From Larkinella humicola (GTDB taxonomy: Bacteria > Bacteroidota > Bacteroidia > Cytophagales > Spirosomataceae), in the NCBI RefSeq assembly GCF_008727875.1, contig NZ_VTWS01000010.1:156877-220876 (forward strand): a stretch of DNA of 64,000 nt, written 5' to 3'. Position numbers and translations under genes: made by a program. Below the pieces are notes generated by a model. That model was not told the DNA's origin, did not search any database, and saw only the letters and a program-made list of their open reading frames with translations. Position 1 is the stretch's first letter. Every line of letters starts with the position of its first letter. Positions 27,143-35,103 of this stretch are shown piece after piece.

Positions 27143-27742
27143 ATGTCGGCAGATTTACGACTTTCTTCGCTGAAAGAGTGGGATGATGAGCAGGTACTAA
27201 GGGCGTTAACCGATGGCAATCGGCTGGCACTGGCGGAACTGTACGAGCGGTATTGGTATGCCCTCTACCGGGTGGCTTTTCAAAAAACAAAATCGCCGGA
27301 AATGGCCGAAGAACTGGTGCAGGATTTATTCGTTCAGCTTTGGCAGAAACGGGAATCGCTGGCCGTTCGCCGGGTCGATTATTATTTGTTCGGGGCCTTG
27401 AAATATTCGATCATCGATGCCATCAAAAGCCGCATCGTTCACGAGAAATTTCAGGAATACCAGCAGTTCTTCGCCCCACAGGCCGATTTTTCGACCGAAG
27501 ACCAACTGTCGTATAATGACTTGCTGGGAACGATCGAAACCGAGTTGCTGAAACTCCCGCCCAAAACGCAGGAAGTGTTCCGGATGAGCCGCTTCGAGGG
27601 GCGGACCATCCCGGAAATTTCGCGAAAACTCGCCCTAACCGACAAAGCCGTCGAATACCACCTTTCGAAGGCCCTCAAACTGCTCCGGACGCAACTGCGG
27701 GATTATAGTTTTGTGCTTTTTTTGATGATGGTTTGCCGGTAG
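27143..27742 (+). CDS. FecI-type ECF RNA polymerase sigma factor
   Basis: A 199-residue ECF sigma-70 factor. Region 2 (about 28-95) contains 'LAELYERYWYALYRVAF' and 'EELVQDLFVQLWQKR'. Region 4 (about 125-185) contains 'LPPKTQEVFRMSRFEGRTIPEISRKLALTDKAVEYHLSKAL', shown here only in part as the helix-turn-helix. It diverges from the FecR gene with a 238-base spacer. The usual order is sigma then FecR in one operon, so the divergent layout is a variation. It should drive the FecR-SusC-SusD genes. Confidence 0.94.
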   Translation: MSADLRLSSLKEWDDEQVLRALTDGNRLALAELYERYWYALYRVAFQKTKSPEMAEELVQDLFVQLWQKRESLAVRRVDYYLFGALKYSIIDAIKSRIVHEKFQEYQQFFAPQADFSTEDQLSYNDLLGTIETELLKLPPKTQEVFRMSRFEGRTIPEISRKLALTDKAVEYHLSKALKLLRTQLRDYSFVLFLMMVCR

Positions 27743-27814
27743 GGTTGTCTCCTCTCCCCGACATAACCCCGCATTCCCCCCGTATTCCCGTTCATTCCGG
27801 CATATCCCCGCATT

Positions 27815-27833
27815 CCCCGGATTTCATCCGGGG
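27815..27833. terminator. Hairpin between convergent sigma factor and ChaN-like genes
   Basis: 8-bp perfect stem (ccccggat 27815-27822, atccgggg 27826-27833) with a 3-base loop, set in a C-rich stretch with repeated 'cattcccc' words (27767-27818). It lacks a strong T-tail, so terminator function is tentative. Confidence 0.45.
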
Positions 27834-27910
27834 CTATTGATTGAATCCTTTCAGGCTTGGTTTTTTGGGGTGTTCCGGGGGATTTGGGGCTGCTGAGTGG
27901 ATGGGGTGAC

Positions 27911-28795
27911 TTAATACGTCTTCGTCATATCGGCTGGAATGTGCAGGATAAAACTCGCCAGATTCTGGTTGGCTTTGTCGGGTTTTGCCACATCCGGTAC
28001 TTCGACCGACGCGATGGTCACGATTTTGAGATCCGGCTGTTTCTGGCGCAGGTACCAGATAATCCCTTCGAAATTGTTGGAATGGTAGGAACCGTTAAAA
28101 TGCAGAAAAGTGGAGCCGGGTTTGCGGTTTTGCAGGATAAAATGGGCCATCGTCGCGTCTTTGATGGCCTGCGCACGGGCAAAATTAGCAGCCTGGTCGG
28201 AGGGGCCTTTGCTGGCGGAGGGCGAAACCGCATCGCCGTGCATCATGTCCAGCATGGCTTTGTAACCGGGCAGGGTCAGATCGACGGTTAGGGGCAGGGG
28301 GGCCATCCAGGCTTTTTGGGCCGTCGGAACCGTATCGAGCGACGCCAGTCCGTGCCGCGCGACGGCACTGGCATACCGGCGGGGGACGTTCGTTGCCACC
28401 ACCGATAGCTTGTGTTCCCGCGCAAAATCGACCAGCGGGCGGTAATCGGTTTTGTAATTGTTCCAGAGCCGCGCCTGTTTGGGGAATTCCTTGTCCGTCG
28501 TTTTGCCGGAGACATAATCCGATAAAGCTGTCTGGTTATCTGCTTCAAACATTTCGGCACCCAGGATCAAGTGTTCTTTTCTCTGCTCGTATAAATCCTT
28601 CGTCAACTGCAATTCCAGCCAGTGGCAGATCGGATTGTTGTGCAATTCACCAAAAAAGACAACATCGGCTCCGGCCGCTTCTTTCAGAACTTTCTGATAA
28701 CTCGTGGTTTTTAGTTTCTGGTTGTAAAACTGGTAAGCCGGTTTATCGCTGGTAAAGGCAAAACAGGGAAGGAGGAACAGGAGCAGGTATCTCAT
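27911..28795 (-). CDS. ChaN-family exported protein
   Basis: A 294-residue exported protein of the ChaN (PF04187) family, whose characterised member from Campylobacter binds haem. The start at ATG 28795 gives a signal peptide (MRYLLLFLLPCFAFTS). Family signatures are 'FFGELHNNPICHWLEL' near residue 48, 'LGAEMFEADNQ', 'VATNVPRRYA' and 'LHFNGSYHSNNF'. A Cys sits at residue 11, but the local sequence (LPCF) is a weak lipobox. It may function in haem or iron handling, but no iron genes adjoin it, and the family may also be hydrolases. A longer in-frame start at 28828 is less likely. Confidence 0.85.
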   Translation of the reverse strand: MRYLLLFLLPCFAFTSDKPAYQFYNQKLKTTSYQKVLKEAAGADVVFFGELHNNPICHWLELQLTKDLYEQRKEHLILGAEMFEADNQTALSDYVSGKTTDKEFPKQARLWNNYKTDYRPLVDFAREHKLSVVATNVPRRYASAVARHGLASLDTVPTAQKAWMAPLPLTVDLTLPGYKAMLDMMHGDAVSPSASKGPSDQAANFARAQAIKDATMAHFILQNRKPGSTFLHFNGSYHSNNFEGIIWYLRQKQPDLKIVTIASVEVPDVAKPDKANQNLASFILHIPADMTKTY

Positions 28796-28855
28796 CGTCT
28801 GGTGTTTATTTAGACGCAATATAAACAAGGTTGGCCGAGGTATGGCAATAAAAAA

Positions 28856-28952
28856 GGGTTATTTCGCAGAGTTGAGCGGAGGACATCAGAGTCAATCAGA
28901 GAAAAACTCTGCGTAACTCCTTTTAACTCTGCTTAACTCTGCGAAATAACCC
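28856..28952. repeat. Long imperfect palindrome, family F
   Basis: 26-base arms (28856-28881 and 28927-28952) pair with about two mismatches. The interior repeats the word aactctg/cagagt several times, so alternative pairings exist. It lies 18 bases after the stop of the DUF1080 gene and upstream of the ChaN-like gene, both on the minus strand. Confidence 0.75.
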
Positions 28953-28970
28953 CTTTTTAACTCTAAAAGA

Positions 28971-29762
28971 TTACAACTCCCGAATCCAGATGTTCCGGTA
29001 GCCCACTGGATTGCCGTGATCCTGCAACAGGAGCGGTCCTTTGCCGTGGGGTTGCAGTTTCGGATACCCGATGTATTCCGTCGTGCCTTTAATGTTGGTA
29101 TTGTTCTGCACCAGAATACCGTTCATCAAAACCGTCACTTTGCCCTGTTCCAGCATCATGCCGTCTTTGTTGAACCGGGGCGCAAAATAGATGATGTCGT
29201 AGGTCTGCCACTCCCCCGGTTTCCGGCTGGGGTTGACCAGCGGAATCGCCTGTTTGTAGATGGAACCCACCATCCCGTTCGAATACGTCGGGTTGTTGTA
29301 GCCGTCGAGGACCTGCAACTCGTAGCGGCCCTGGAGGAAAATACCGCTGTTGCCGCGTCCCTGTCCGCTGCCTTCCACTTTGTCCGGCGTCCGGAATTCG
29401 ATGTGAAGCTGGAAATCCTGGAACTCCTGTTTGGTCCGAAGGGAAGCCCCTTTGGCCGAATACATGGCTCCATCCCGGATCGGCCAGGGATTGGACCCTT
29501 CCGTAACGCCGTTCCAGCTACTCGCGCTGTACCCATTAACAGACACCCATTTGCTGCCGTCCTTGCCGTCGAATAACACGATGGCGTCGGAAGGAGCCGT
29601 GGTGCCGGAAGCCGTAGCGGGCGACAAAACACCCGGTGTGACCACACGCGGAACCGGTTCCCAGATTTCAGACGACTCCGGATTTTGTTTGGGTTTCTCC
29701 TGAGCTACTGCCCATTGGGCCAGCCCCAGAAGCAGGGCAAAGGCTAAAGTACTTTTTTTCAT
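28971..29762 (-). CDS. Periplasmic DUF1080 protein
   Basis: A 263-residue exported protein. Signal peptide (MKKSTLAFALLLGLAQWAVAQ) from ATG 29762; the upstream in-frame start at 29798 is rejected. After a 40-residue linker ('WEPVPRVVTPG') comes one DUF1080 domain, with 'AIVLFDGKDGSKWVSV', 'NSGIFLQGRYELQVLD' and the final 'IWIREL'. The 'GIFLQGRYE(I/L)Q(V/L)LD' strand is shared with the DUF1080 protein at 30266, so the two divergent neighbours belong to the same subfamily, while the proteins at 7565 and 11395 are more distant. Likely role: cleaving a keto-glycoside or binding the sugar. Substrate unknown. Confidence 0.9.
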   Translation of the reverse strand: MKKSTLAFALLLGLAQWAVAQEKPKQNPESSEIWEPVPRVVTPGVLSPATASGTTAPSDAIVLFDGKDGSKWVSVNGYSASSWNGVTEGSNPWPIRDGAMYSAKGASLRTKQEFQDFQLHIEFRTPDKVEGSGQGRGNSGIFLQGRYELQVLDGYNNPTYSNGMVGSIYKQAIPLVNPSRKPGEWQTYDIIYFAPRFNKDGMMLEQGKVTVLMNGILVQNNTNIKGTTEYIGYPKLQPHGKGPLLLQDHGNPVGYRNIWIREL

Positions 29763-30265
29763 TCGTAAAAATAGGATTGTGTGAACAATGATTTGCACGA
29801 AATACCGCCTTCAAAGATAGCGAAATGTCACCGCATTGCTCGTTTTACCTCCATAACTTGCTTGCCATTGTTACTGATTTCAGAAGGAGAGTAAATTCGA
29901 CAACTCATCCCGTGTTCAAAATCAATTCAAGTGTGTTCAAAACCGTAGGAAGGTCATTGCCACGGTTTTAGGAGGGAAGATGGTACTCTTTTAAAAAACC
30001 GGTTCTGAAAAACAGGTTGTTCGTTCTGCCCCCACCCCCCTGAAGGGGGCTTAAAAATGGCAAAGCTAAGCCCCCTTCAGGGGGGTGGGGGCAGAACAGA
30101 ACAGGGCAATTGTTATTTTCAGATAGATTCTTAAAAATTGTGATTGAAATTCGCGGTGCCGGTAATGTAAAATTGTATATTGAAAAAATACTGTTTCACT
30201 GGGGAGGGAATCTATTTTTTAAAAAATTTAAAATATGGTAACTTTCCGACTCAAAATAAAATCCA
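29763..30265. other. Divergent intergenic region between two DUF1080 genes
   Basis: This 503-base spacer must hold two promoters. It contains the family G palindrome at 30023-30097 and a direct repeat of gtgttcaaaa (near 29920 and 29934). A-T rich DNA at 30205-30245 precedes the plus-strand gene. I see no small ORF or RNA gene. Confidence 0.55.
30023..30097. repeat. Long perfect GC-rich palindrome, family G, in a divergent promoter region
   Basis: 31-bp perfect arms (30023-30053 and 30067-30097) with a 13-base loop. Each arm contains runs of five and six C or G, plus the inner self-complementary word cccccttcaggggg. It lies between the 5' ends of two genes, so it is not a 3' terminator. Similar C-run/G-run repeats are familiar from other Bacteroidota genomes, but no second copy lies in this window. 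Confidence 0.85.
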
Positions 30266-32137
30266 ATGAAGTCAAACTCTATGAACACAACGTTCGCCCG
30301 TTTGGTAATGGGGGTCGGGTGGGTCTTTAGCGCCGGACTGGTGATGGCCCAGCCGAAAGCCGACCAGCCAGCGGCTCTTCCGCTCAACGATTTAAGTGCA
30401 TTTCAAAAACCGGGCGACAACTGGCGGATCGTCGGTGATGTAACGGCTGATCTCAACCAGAAGAATGTTCTGAAAAGCACGCCAGGAACCGGCATTCTGG
30501 CTAATCTGCCCGCCAAAGACGGGAACATCGATCTGGTGTCGAATTTTCAACACGGCGATGTGGATCTGGATCTGGATTTTCTGATTGCGAAAGGATCGAA
30601 CTCCGGCATTTATTTGCAGGGTCGCTACGAGATTCAACTGCTCGATAGCTGGGGAACCAAAAATCCCAAAGCGGGCGATAACGGCGGTATCTACGAACGC
30701 TGGGATGATGCCAAACCCGACGGCCAGAAAGGCTACGAAGGCCACCCGCCCCGCCAGAACGCCAGCCGCGCACCCGGTTTGTGGCAGCACCTCAAAGTGT
30801 CGTTTCAGGCACCGCGTTTCGACGCCAGCGGTAAGAAAATCGAGAACGCCCGCATGTTGCTCGTCGAACTGAACGGCGTAGCGATTCACGAAAACGTGGA
30901 GCTCTCCGGCCCCACCCGGGGAGCGCTCGGCAAAGATGAAGTAGCCAGCGGCCCCCTGCGGATTCAGGGCGATCACGGGCCGGTAGCGATTCGGAATATC
31001 ATTGTGAAGAATTACGACAAACCGCGTCCGGAACTGATGAACCTGAAGTATGCGGTTTACAAAGGACGGTTTGACAAAGAACCGGATTTTAGCAAACTGC
31101 CGCCCGAAGCGCAGGGGTCGTCGGTGATGCTGACCGCCAACGTCACCCGGATTCCGAACGACTTTCTGATTCGGTATACCGGAATGCTCCGTGTGAAAGA
31201 AGCCGGAGAATATGCCTTTAACCTCGGCGCAGCGGGTGGTGGCGGCATGATGAAAATCAACAACAAAGCCGTCATTACGCCCGGCGACCGCCGACAGCGT
31301 GGCAGTGTTACCCTGCCAGCCGGAGATGTCCCGTTTGAGTTGTTGTATGCCAAAATGGAAGACTGGGCCAAACCGTCGATTGGACTGGCCGTAACGGGAC
31401 CCGGCATTCGCGAATACGTCATCAGTGACGCCAGCGGAGCCACCAACGGCGATCCGACCGACCCGATTCTGGTCGATGCGTCGTCGAATACGCTTCTGCG
31501 GAGTTTCATGGATATGCCCGGTTACAAAAATGCCCAGGGCCGCACCTTGCGGGTCGTTCATGCGGTTTCGGTGGGAAGCCCCGAGCAGGTGCATTACACC
31601 TACGACATGGACAACGGCACACTGGTACAGGTGTGGCGGGGCCAGTTTCTGGATTCGACGCCGATGTGGCACGAGCGGGGCGATGGTTCATCGCGCCCGA
31701 TGGGTATGGTGCAGCGGCTGGGTGCGCCGATGCCGGGACTCGCCAAACTGTCGTCGCCGACGGCCGCCTGGGCCACCGACACAACCGGCAGCGGTTTCCG
31801 GACGAGAGGGTATGTGCTCGATGAAAGCGACCGGCCGACGTTCCGCTACCAAACCTACGGCGCCACTGTTACGGATGCCATTCGCGTGCTGGACAACAGC
31901 CAGGGCGTTCGCCGGGAAGTGACGATACAAAACCCGTCCGCCGATCTGTATGCCCGGCTGGCCGAGGGCAGCACCATTGCTCCGCTGGAAAATGGCATGT
32001 ACCTCGTTGACGGCAAAGCGTATTACGTACGGATCGACGATGCCGGGGGGGCGACACCCGCCGTGCGGAAAGTGGGCGACCGCCAGGAATTGATTGTTCC
32101 GGTAAAAGGGAAATTGACTTATTCGATCTTGTTTTAA
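30266..32137 (+). CDS. Exported DUF1080 protein with PA14-like and additional C-terminal domain
   Basis: A 623-residue exported protein. Signal peptide ending near 'GLVMAQ'. DUF1080 domain at about 38-250 ('SNSGIYLQGRYEIQLLD'; 'IRNIIVKNYD' closing strand). A PA14-like beta-barrel follows at about 258-385 ('YTGMLRVKEAGEYAFNLG', 'RRQRGSVTLPAGDVPFELLYAK'). The C-terminal 220 residues ('LRVVHAVSVGSPEQVHYTYD', 'TLVQVWRGQFLDSTPMWHERG') are unassigned by me. PA14 domains often bind sugars. The next gene, a sugar-dehydrogenase-like cytochrome, starts 6 bases downstream, so the pair is translationally close and probably one functional unit. Confidence 0.87.
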   Translation: MKSNSMNTTFARLVMGVGWVFSAGLVMAQPKADQPAALPLNDLSAFQKPGDNWRIVGDVTADLNQKNVLKSTPGTGILANLPAKDGNIDLVSNFQHGDVDLDLDFLIAKGSNSGIYLQGRYEIQLLDSWGTKNPKAGDNGGIYERWDDAKPDGQKGYEGHPPRQNASRAPGLWQHLKVSFQAPRFDASGKKIENARMLLVELNGVAIHENVELSGPTRGALGKDEVASGPLRIQGDHGPVAIRNIIVKNYDKPRPELMNLKYAVYKGRFDKEPDFSKLPPEAQGSSVMLTANVTRIPNDFLIRYTGMLRVKEAGEYAFNLGAAGGGGMMKINNKAVITPGDRRQRGSVTLPAGDVPFELLYAKMEDWAKPSIGLAVTGPGIREYVISDASGATNGDPTDPILVDASSNTLLRSFMDMPGYKNAQGRTLRVVHAVSVGSPEQVHYTYDMDNGTLVQVWRGQFLDSTPMWHERGDGSSRPMGMVQRLGAPMPGLAKLSSPTAAWATDTTGSGFRTRGYVLDESDRPTFRYQTYGATVTDAIRVLDNSQGVRREVTIQNPSADLYARLAEGSTIAPLENGMYLVDGKAYYVRIDDAGGATPAVRKVGDRQELIVPVKGKLTYSILF

Positions 32138-32143
32138 ATCCTG

Positions 32144-34159
32144 ATGAAACCAATGTATACATCCATTCTTCGCCGGGCGGTGGTTGGCACGATGCTGTCA
32201 GCGGCTGCTTTTTCGGTGGGTTGGGCGCAGGAATCGCCCAAGGAAGAAGATTTTTATAAAATCCTGAAGGTGTCGGCACCAGAGGGGACGTTGCTGGAAG
32301 TCGGCGGTCTGGCCGTGCTTCAAAACGGTGATCTGGGCGTAGCGACTCGTCGGGGTGACATTTTTATCGTCGAAAATCCGACCAGCCGTCGGCCTTTCTT
32401 CCGGAAATTTGCCTCGGGTTTGCACGAAGTGCTGGGTCTGGCCTACAAAGACGGTGCCCTGTACTGCGCCCAGCGTGGTGAATTGACCAAACTGGTGGAT
32501 TCGAACAAAGACGGCAAAGCGGATATCATCGAGACGGTGACCAACATTCCGGTGTCGGGTCATTACCACGAGTACACGTTTGGCCCCAAGATTGCCCCCG
32601 ACGGTTCGTTTTTCATCTCGGGGAACGTCGCGTTTGGTGACGAAAAATGGTGGGCGGGCGAAAGTCGCGTCCCCTGGCGGGGCTGGATCATGCACATCAC
32701 CAAAGACGGACAGATCGAGCCCTGGGCAACTGGCGTTCGGTCACCAGCCGGTTTGGGCATGATCGACGGTGAACTGTTTTACGCGGATAACCAGGGCGAC
32801 TGGATTGGCTCCGGTGGCGTTTGGCACGTAAAAAAAGGCGCGTTTATGGGCCACCCGGCAGGTTTACGCTGGAGTGGGGATCCAAAATCGCCGGTTAAAC
32901 TGACGCAGGAGCAATTGTACGCGAAGATCAACCCGCGCGACAACCGCGACGAGCGGGGCCGGGCCATTAAACCGGAGAACGTGGTGGACGAAAAATACGT
33001 CACGCTGTTCGAGATGAAAAAAGAGTTTCCGGAAATTCAATTGCCGGTCGTTTGGTTGCCTCACGGTATTCAGGGAATCTCCAACTCGGAAATCGTTCAG
33101 ATTCCCGAAGGCTCATTCGGCCCTTTTACGGGGCAATTGCTGGTCGGTGATCAGGGCCAGAGCAAGATTACCCGCGTGTTTATGGAAAAAGTGAACGGCG
33201 AATTTCAGGGCGCTTCGATCGATTTTCGCAGCGGTTTTCGCTCGGGCGTGTTGCGGATGGCGTGGGCCAAAGACGGCTCGCTGTTTGTCGGCGAAACCAA
33301 CCGGGGCTGGGGTTCGGCGGGCGAAGCCGATGAAGGCTTGCAGCGTCTGACCTGGAACAACCAGATGCCGTTCGAAATGCGGGCGGTTCGCGCCATGCCG
33401 GACGGTTTCGAGGTAGAATTCACCACGCCAGTCGACCGCAAATCAGCAGAAGACTTGGCTTCGTATTCCGTTGAAAGCTTTATTTACAAATACCACCCGG
33501 TCTACGGCAGCCCGACGGTCAACAAGGAGGCCTGCGCGGTGAAAGGAGTAAAAGTGTCGCCCGACGGACTGAAAGCCCGGGTGATTGTCGATAACCTGCG
33601 CCAATATTACATCCATAACCTGACACTGGAAGGCGTTCGGGCGGCTGAGGGGTCGTATTCACTGGTTCACCCAACGGCCTATTACACGCTGAACAACATT
33701 CCGGAAGGCCAGAAACTGGCGATGACGGGCGTTAGTACGTACAACTCGGCGGCTTCCAAAGCGGTTCCGGCCAAAAAGGGCGTTCCTGCGAAACCGGGTG
33801 TAAAAGCGGGTGCGAAAACAACGGCGGTTTCCGGTGCCAAAACCGGTACGCTGGTTGCCAAAGCACCAACGTTTGAGGAGGTAAAACCGTTGCTCAACCG
33901 CCATACGTGTTCGGCTTGCCACAATGCCGAGAAACGGCAGGTAGGCCCGGCTTTTGCGGATGTGGCCAAACGAGGGTATTCAAACGAGAAAATTGTCGAG
34001 CTGATTTACAATCCAAAACCGCAGAACTGGCCGGACTATTCGACCGAAATGCCGCCCATGCCGCAGGTTCCGAAAGCCGACGCGCTGAAGATTGCCGCCT
34101 GGATCAATTCACTGTCGGCTGGAAAAACCGCTGCCGCGAAGAATGCGGATCAGCCCTAA
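32144..34159 (+). CDS. Exported sugar-dehydrogenase-like beta-propeller with C-terminal cytochrome c domain
   Basis: A 671-residue exported protein. A signal peptide is cleaved after 'SVGWAQ'. Residues about 40-420 form a propeller resembling soluble glucose/sorbosone dehydrogenases ('LLEVGGLAVLQNGDLGVATRRGD', 'GVRSPAGLGMIDGELFYADNQGDW' regions). After a Lys/Ala/Pro-rich linker (about 545-580) lies a cytochrome c domain with haem site Cys-Ser-Ala-Cys-His at about 588-592 and a likely Met ligand near 635 ('STEMPPM'). It could oxidise a sugar and pass electrons to the respiratory chain through its own haem. PQQ dependence is a family guess. It is co-transcribed with the DUF1080/PA14 gene. Confidence 0.87.
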   Translation: MKPMYTSILRRAVVGTMLSAAAFSVGWAQESPKEEDFYKILKVSAPEGTLLEVGGLAVLQNGDLGVATRRGDIFIVENPTSRRPFFRKFASGLHEVLGLAYKDGALYCAQRGELTKLVDSNKDGKADIIETVTNIPVSGHYHEYTFGPKIAPDGSFFISGNVAFGDEKWWAGESRVPWRGWIMHITKDGQIEPWATGVRSPAGLGMIDGELFYADNQGDWIGSGGVWHVKKGAFMGHPAGLRWSGDPKSPVKLTQEQLYAKINPRDNRDERGRAIKPENVVDEKYVTLFEMKKEFPEIQLPVVWLPHGIQGISNSEIVQIPEGSFGPFTGQLLVGDQGQSKITRVFMEKVNGEFQGASIDFRSGFRSGVLRMAWAKDGSLFVGETNRGWGSAGEADEGLQRLTWNNQMPFEMRAVRAMPDGFEVEFTTPVDRKSAEDLASYSVESFIYKYHPVYGSPTVNKEACAVKGVKVSPDGLKARVIVDNLRQYYIHNLTLEGVRAAEGSYSLVHPTAYYTLNNIPEGQKLAMTGVSTYNSAASKAVPAKKGVPAKPGVKAGAKTTAVSGAKTGTLVAKAPTFEEVKPLLNRHTCSACHNAEKRQVGPAFADVAKRGYSNEKIVELIYNPKPQNWPDYSTEMPPMPQVPKADALKIAAWINSLSAGKTAAAKNADQP

Positions 34160-34161
34160 AG

Positions 34162-34214
34162 GAGTGAAGAGTTAAAATGTATGAGTCAGCCAACTCATAA
34201 CTCTTCACTCTTAA
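34162..34214. repeat. Palindromic repeat, family A (copy 1)
   Basis: Outer arms gagtgaagagtta (34162-34174) and taactcttcactc (34198-34210) are perfectly complementary. An inner pair atgagt/actcat continues the stem past a 6-base bulge. The 17-mer from 34198 to 34214 recurs exactly at 35301-35317 inside the neighbouring hydrolase gene. It lies right after the cytochrome gene stop. Confidence 0.82.
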
Positions 34215-34227
34215 TTCTTCACTTGTT

Positions 34228-34258
34228 AAAAAGCCCGGCCAAGATGGTCGGGCTTTCT
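34228..34258 (+). terminator. Rho-independent terminator
   Basis: An 8-bp perfect stem (aaagcccg 34230-34237, cgggcttt 34249-34256) is followed by tctgttt on the plus strand and preceded by an A-run. It ends the DUF1080/cytochrome operon and can work on both strands, although the convergent DUF2911 gene ends 60 bases further on. Confidence 0.72.
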
Positions 34259-34320
34259 GTTTCCGGGGTATTGATCGGTCGTTACAGCGTACGACGGCGA
34301 ATCGCTCCGGCGGATTTCCT

Positions 34321-34863
34321 TCAATTGGTACCACCAACCGCTTTGATGGGGATGGCGATGGAGGCCATGTCCCAGGCAATCGACACCTGCGAATCGGTTG
34401 GGGTAATCGTCAGTTTTTCAACCGGCGTTGCGTTGGTTTTGGCCGGAACTTTGATCTCGGCAACGTCTTTCTTTTTCAGCTCGACGCCTTTTACGGGGTC
34501 AATGTAGTCATAGGCACCCCACTGACCCAATTTGCTGTTCAGAATAACCGTCCATTCTTTTTCGTCAGGAATGGTAAAAAGCGTGTAAGTACCGGCTTTC
34601 ACCATCTTGTCGCCAAACATGACGTCTTTGGTAAATGTAATTTCGGTGGCTTCATCCGCACCCGTACGCCATACTTTACCGTATTTTTCCAAACCGTCGG
34701 CTCCAAAAATAACCCGGCCCCGCTTGGATGGCTGTCCATAAACGACCTTCACGCTTTTACTGGGGCTCTCAACTTTTAAATGTGGACTTTTTGCCTGAGC
34801 AAAAACAAGGGTGGAAGTTGCTGTAATCAGCAACGCCAGACATACTAATAATCCCTTTTTCAT
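34321..34863 (-). CDS. DUF2911 family exported protein
   Basis: A 180-residue exported protein. Signal peptide ends at 'TLVFAQ'. The mature part is one DUF2911 domain: 'VYGQPSKRGRVIFG', 'VWRTGADEATEITFTKDV', 'AGTYTLFTIPDEKEWTVILN' and a C-terminal 'VSIAWDMASIAIPI'. Function of the family is unknown; these are common small periplasmic proteins in Bacteroidota. The gene is monocistronic, facing the cytochrome operon. Confidence 0.93.
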   Translation of the reverse strand: MKKGLLVCLALLITATSTLVFAQAKSPHLKVESPSKSVKVVYGQPSKRGRVIFGADGLEKYGKVWRTGADEATEITFTKDVMFGDKMVKAGTYTLFTIPDEKEWTVILNSKLGQWGAYDYIDPVKGVELKKKDVAEIKVPAKTNATPVEKLTITPTDSQVSIAWDMASIAIPIKAVGGTN

Positions 34864-35103
34864 AGGTAATAGAAAGTTATTGGTGAATGATTCGTCACAA
34901 AGAAAACAAATCTTAGAGCAAAAAGATACGGCAATGGTTTAATCGGCGGATAAAATACGTTAAGTGGTCTGCCGAAATAGTTCAAGCGGGTAAAAAAATA
35001 CTACAAAAAAAACCGGTCGGCAGAATGTCTTTTGTGTTTCCGGACGTTTGGTTTTCCCATTGCCGTGGAACCGTTTACCTTTGTGCTTCTTTTGAGAATT
35101 GCT

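Noticed and set aside
27767..27833. C-rich stretch with repeated cattcccc words resembling a CRISPR-like or tandem repeat
   Set aside because: Word spacing is irregular, no uniform repeat-spacer structure exists and no cas gene is nearby.
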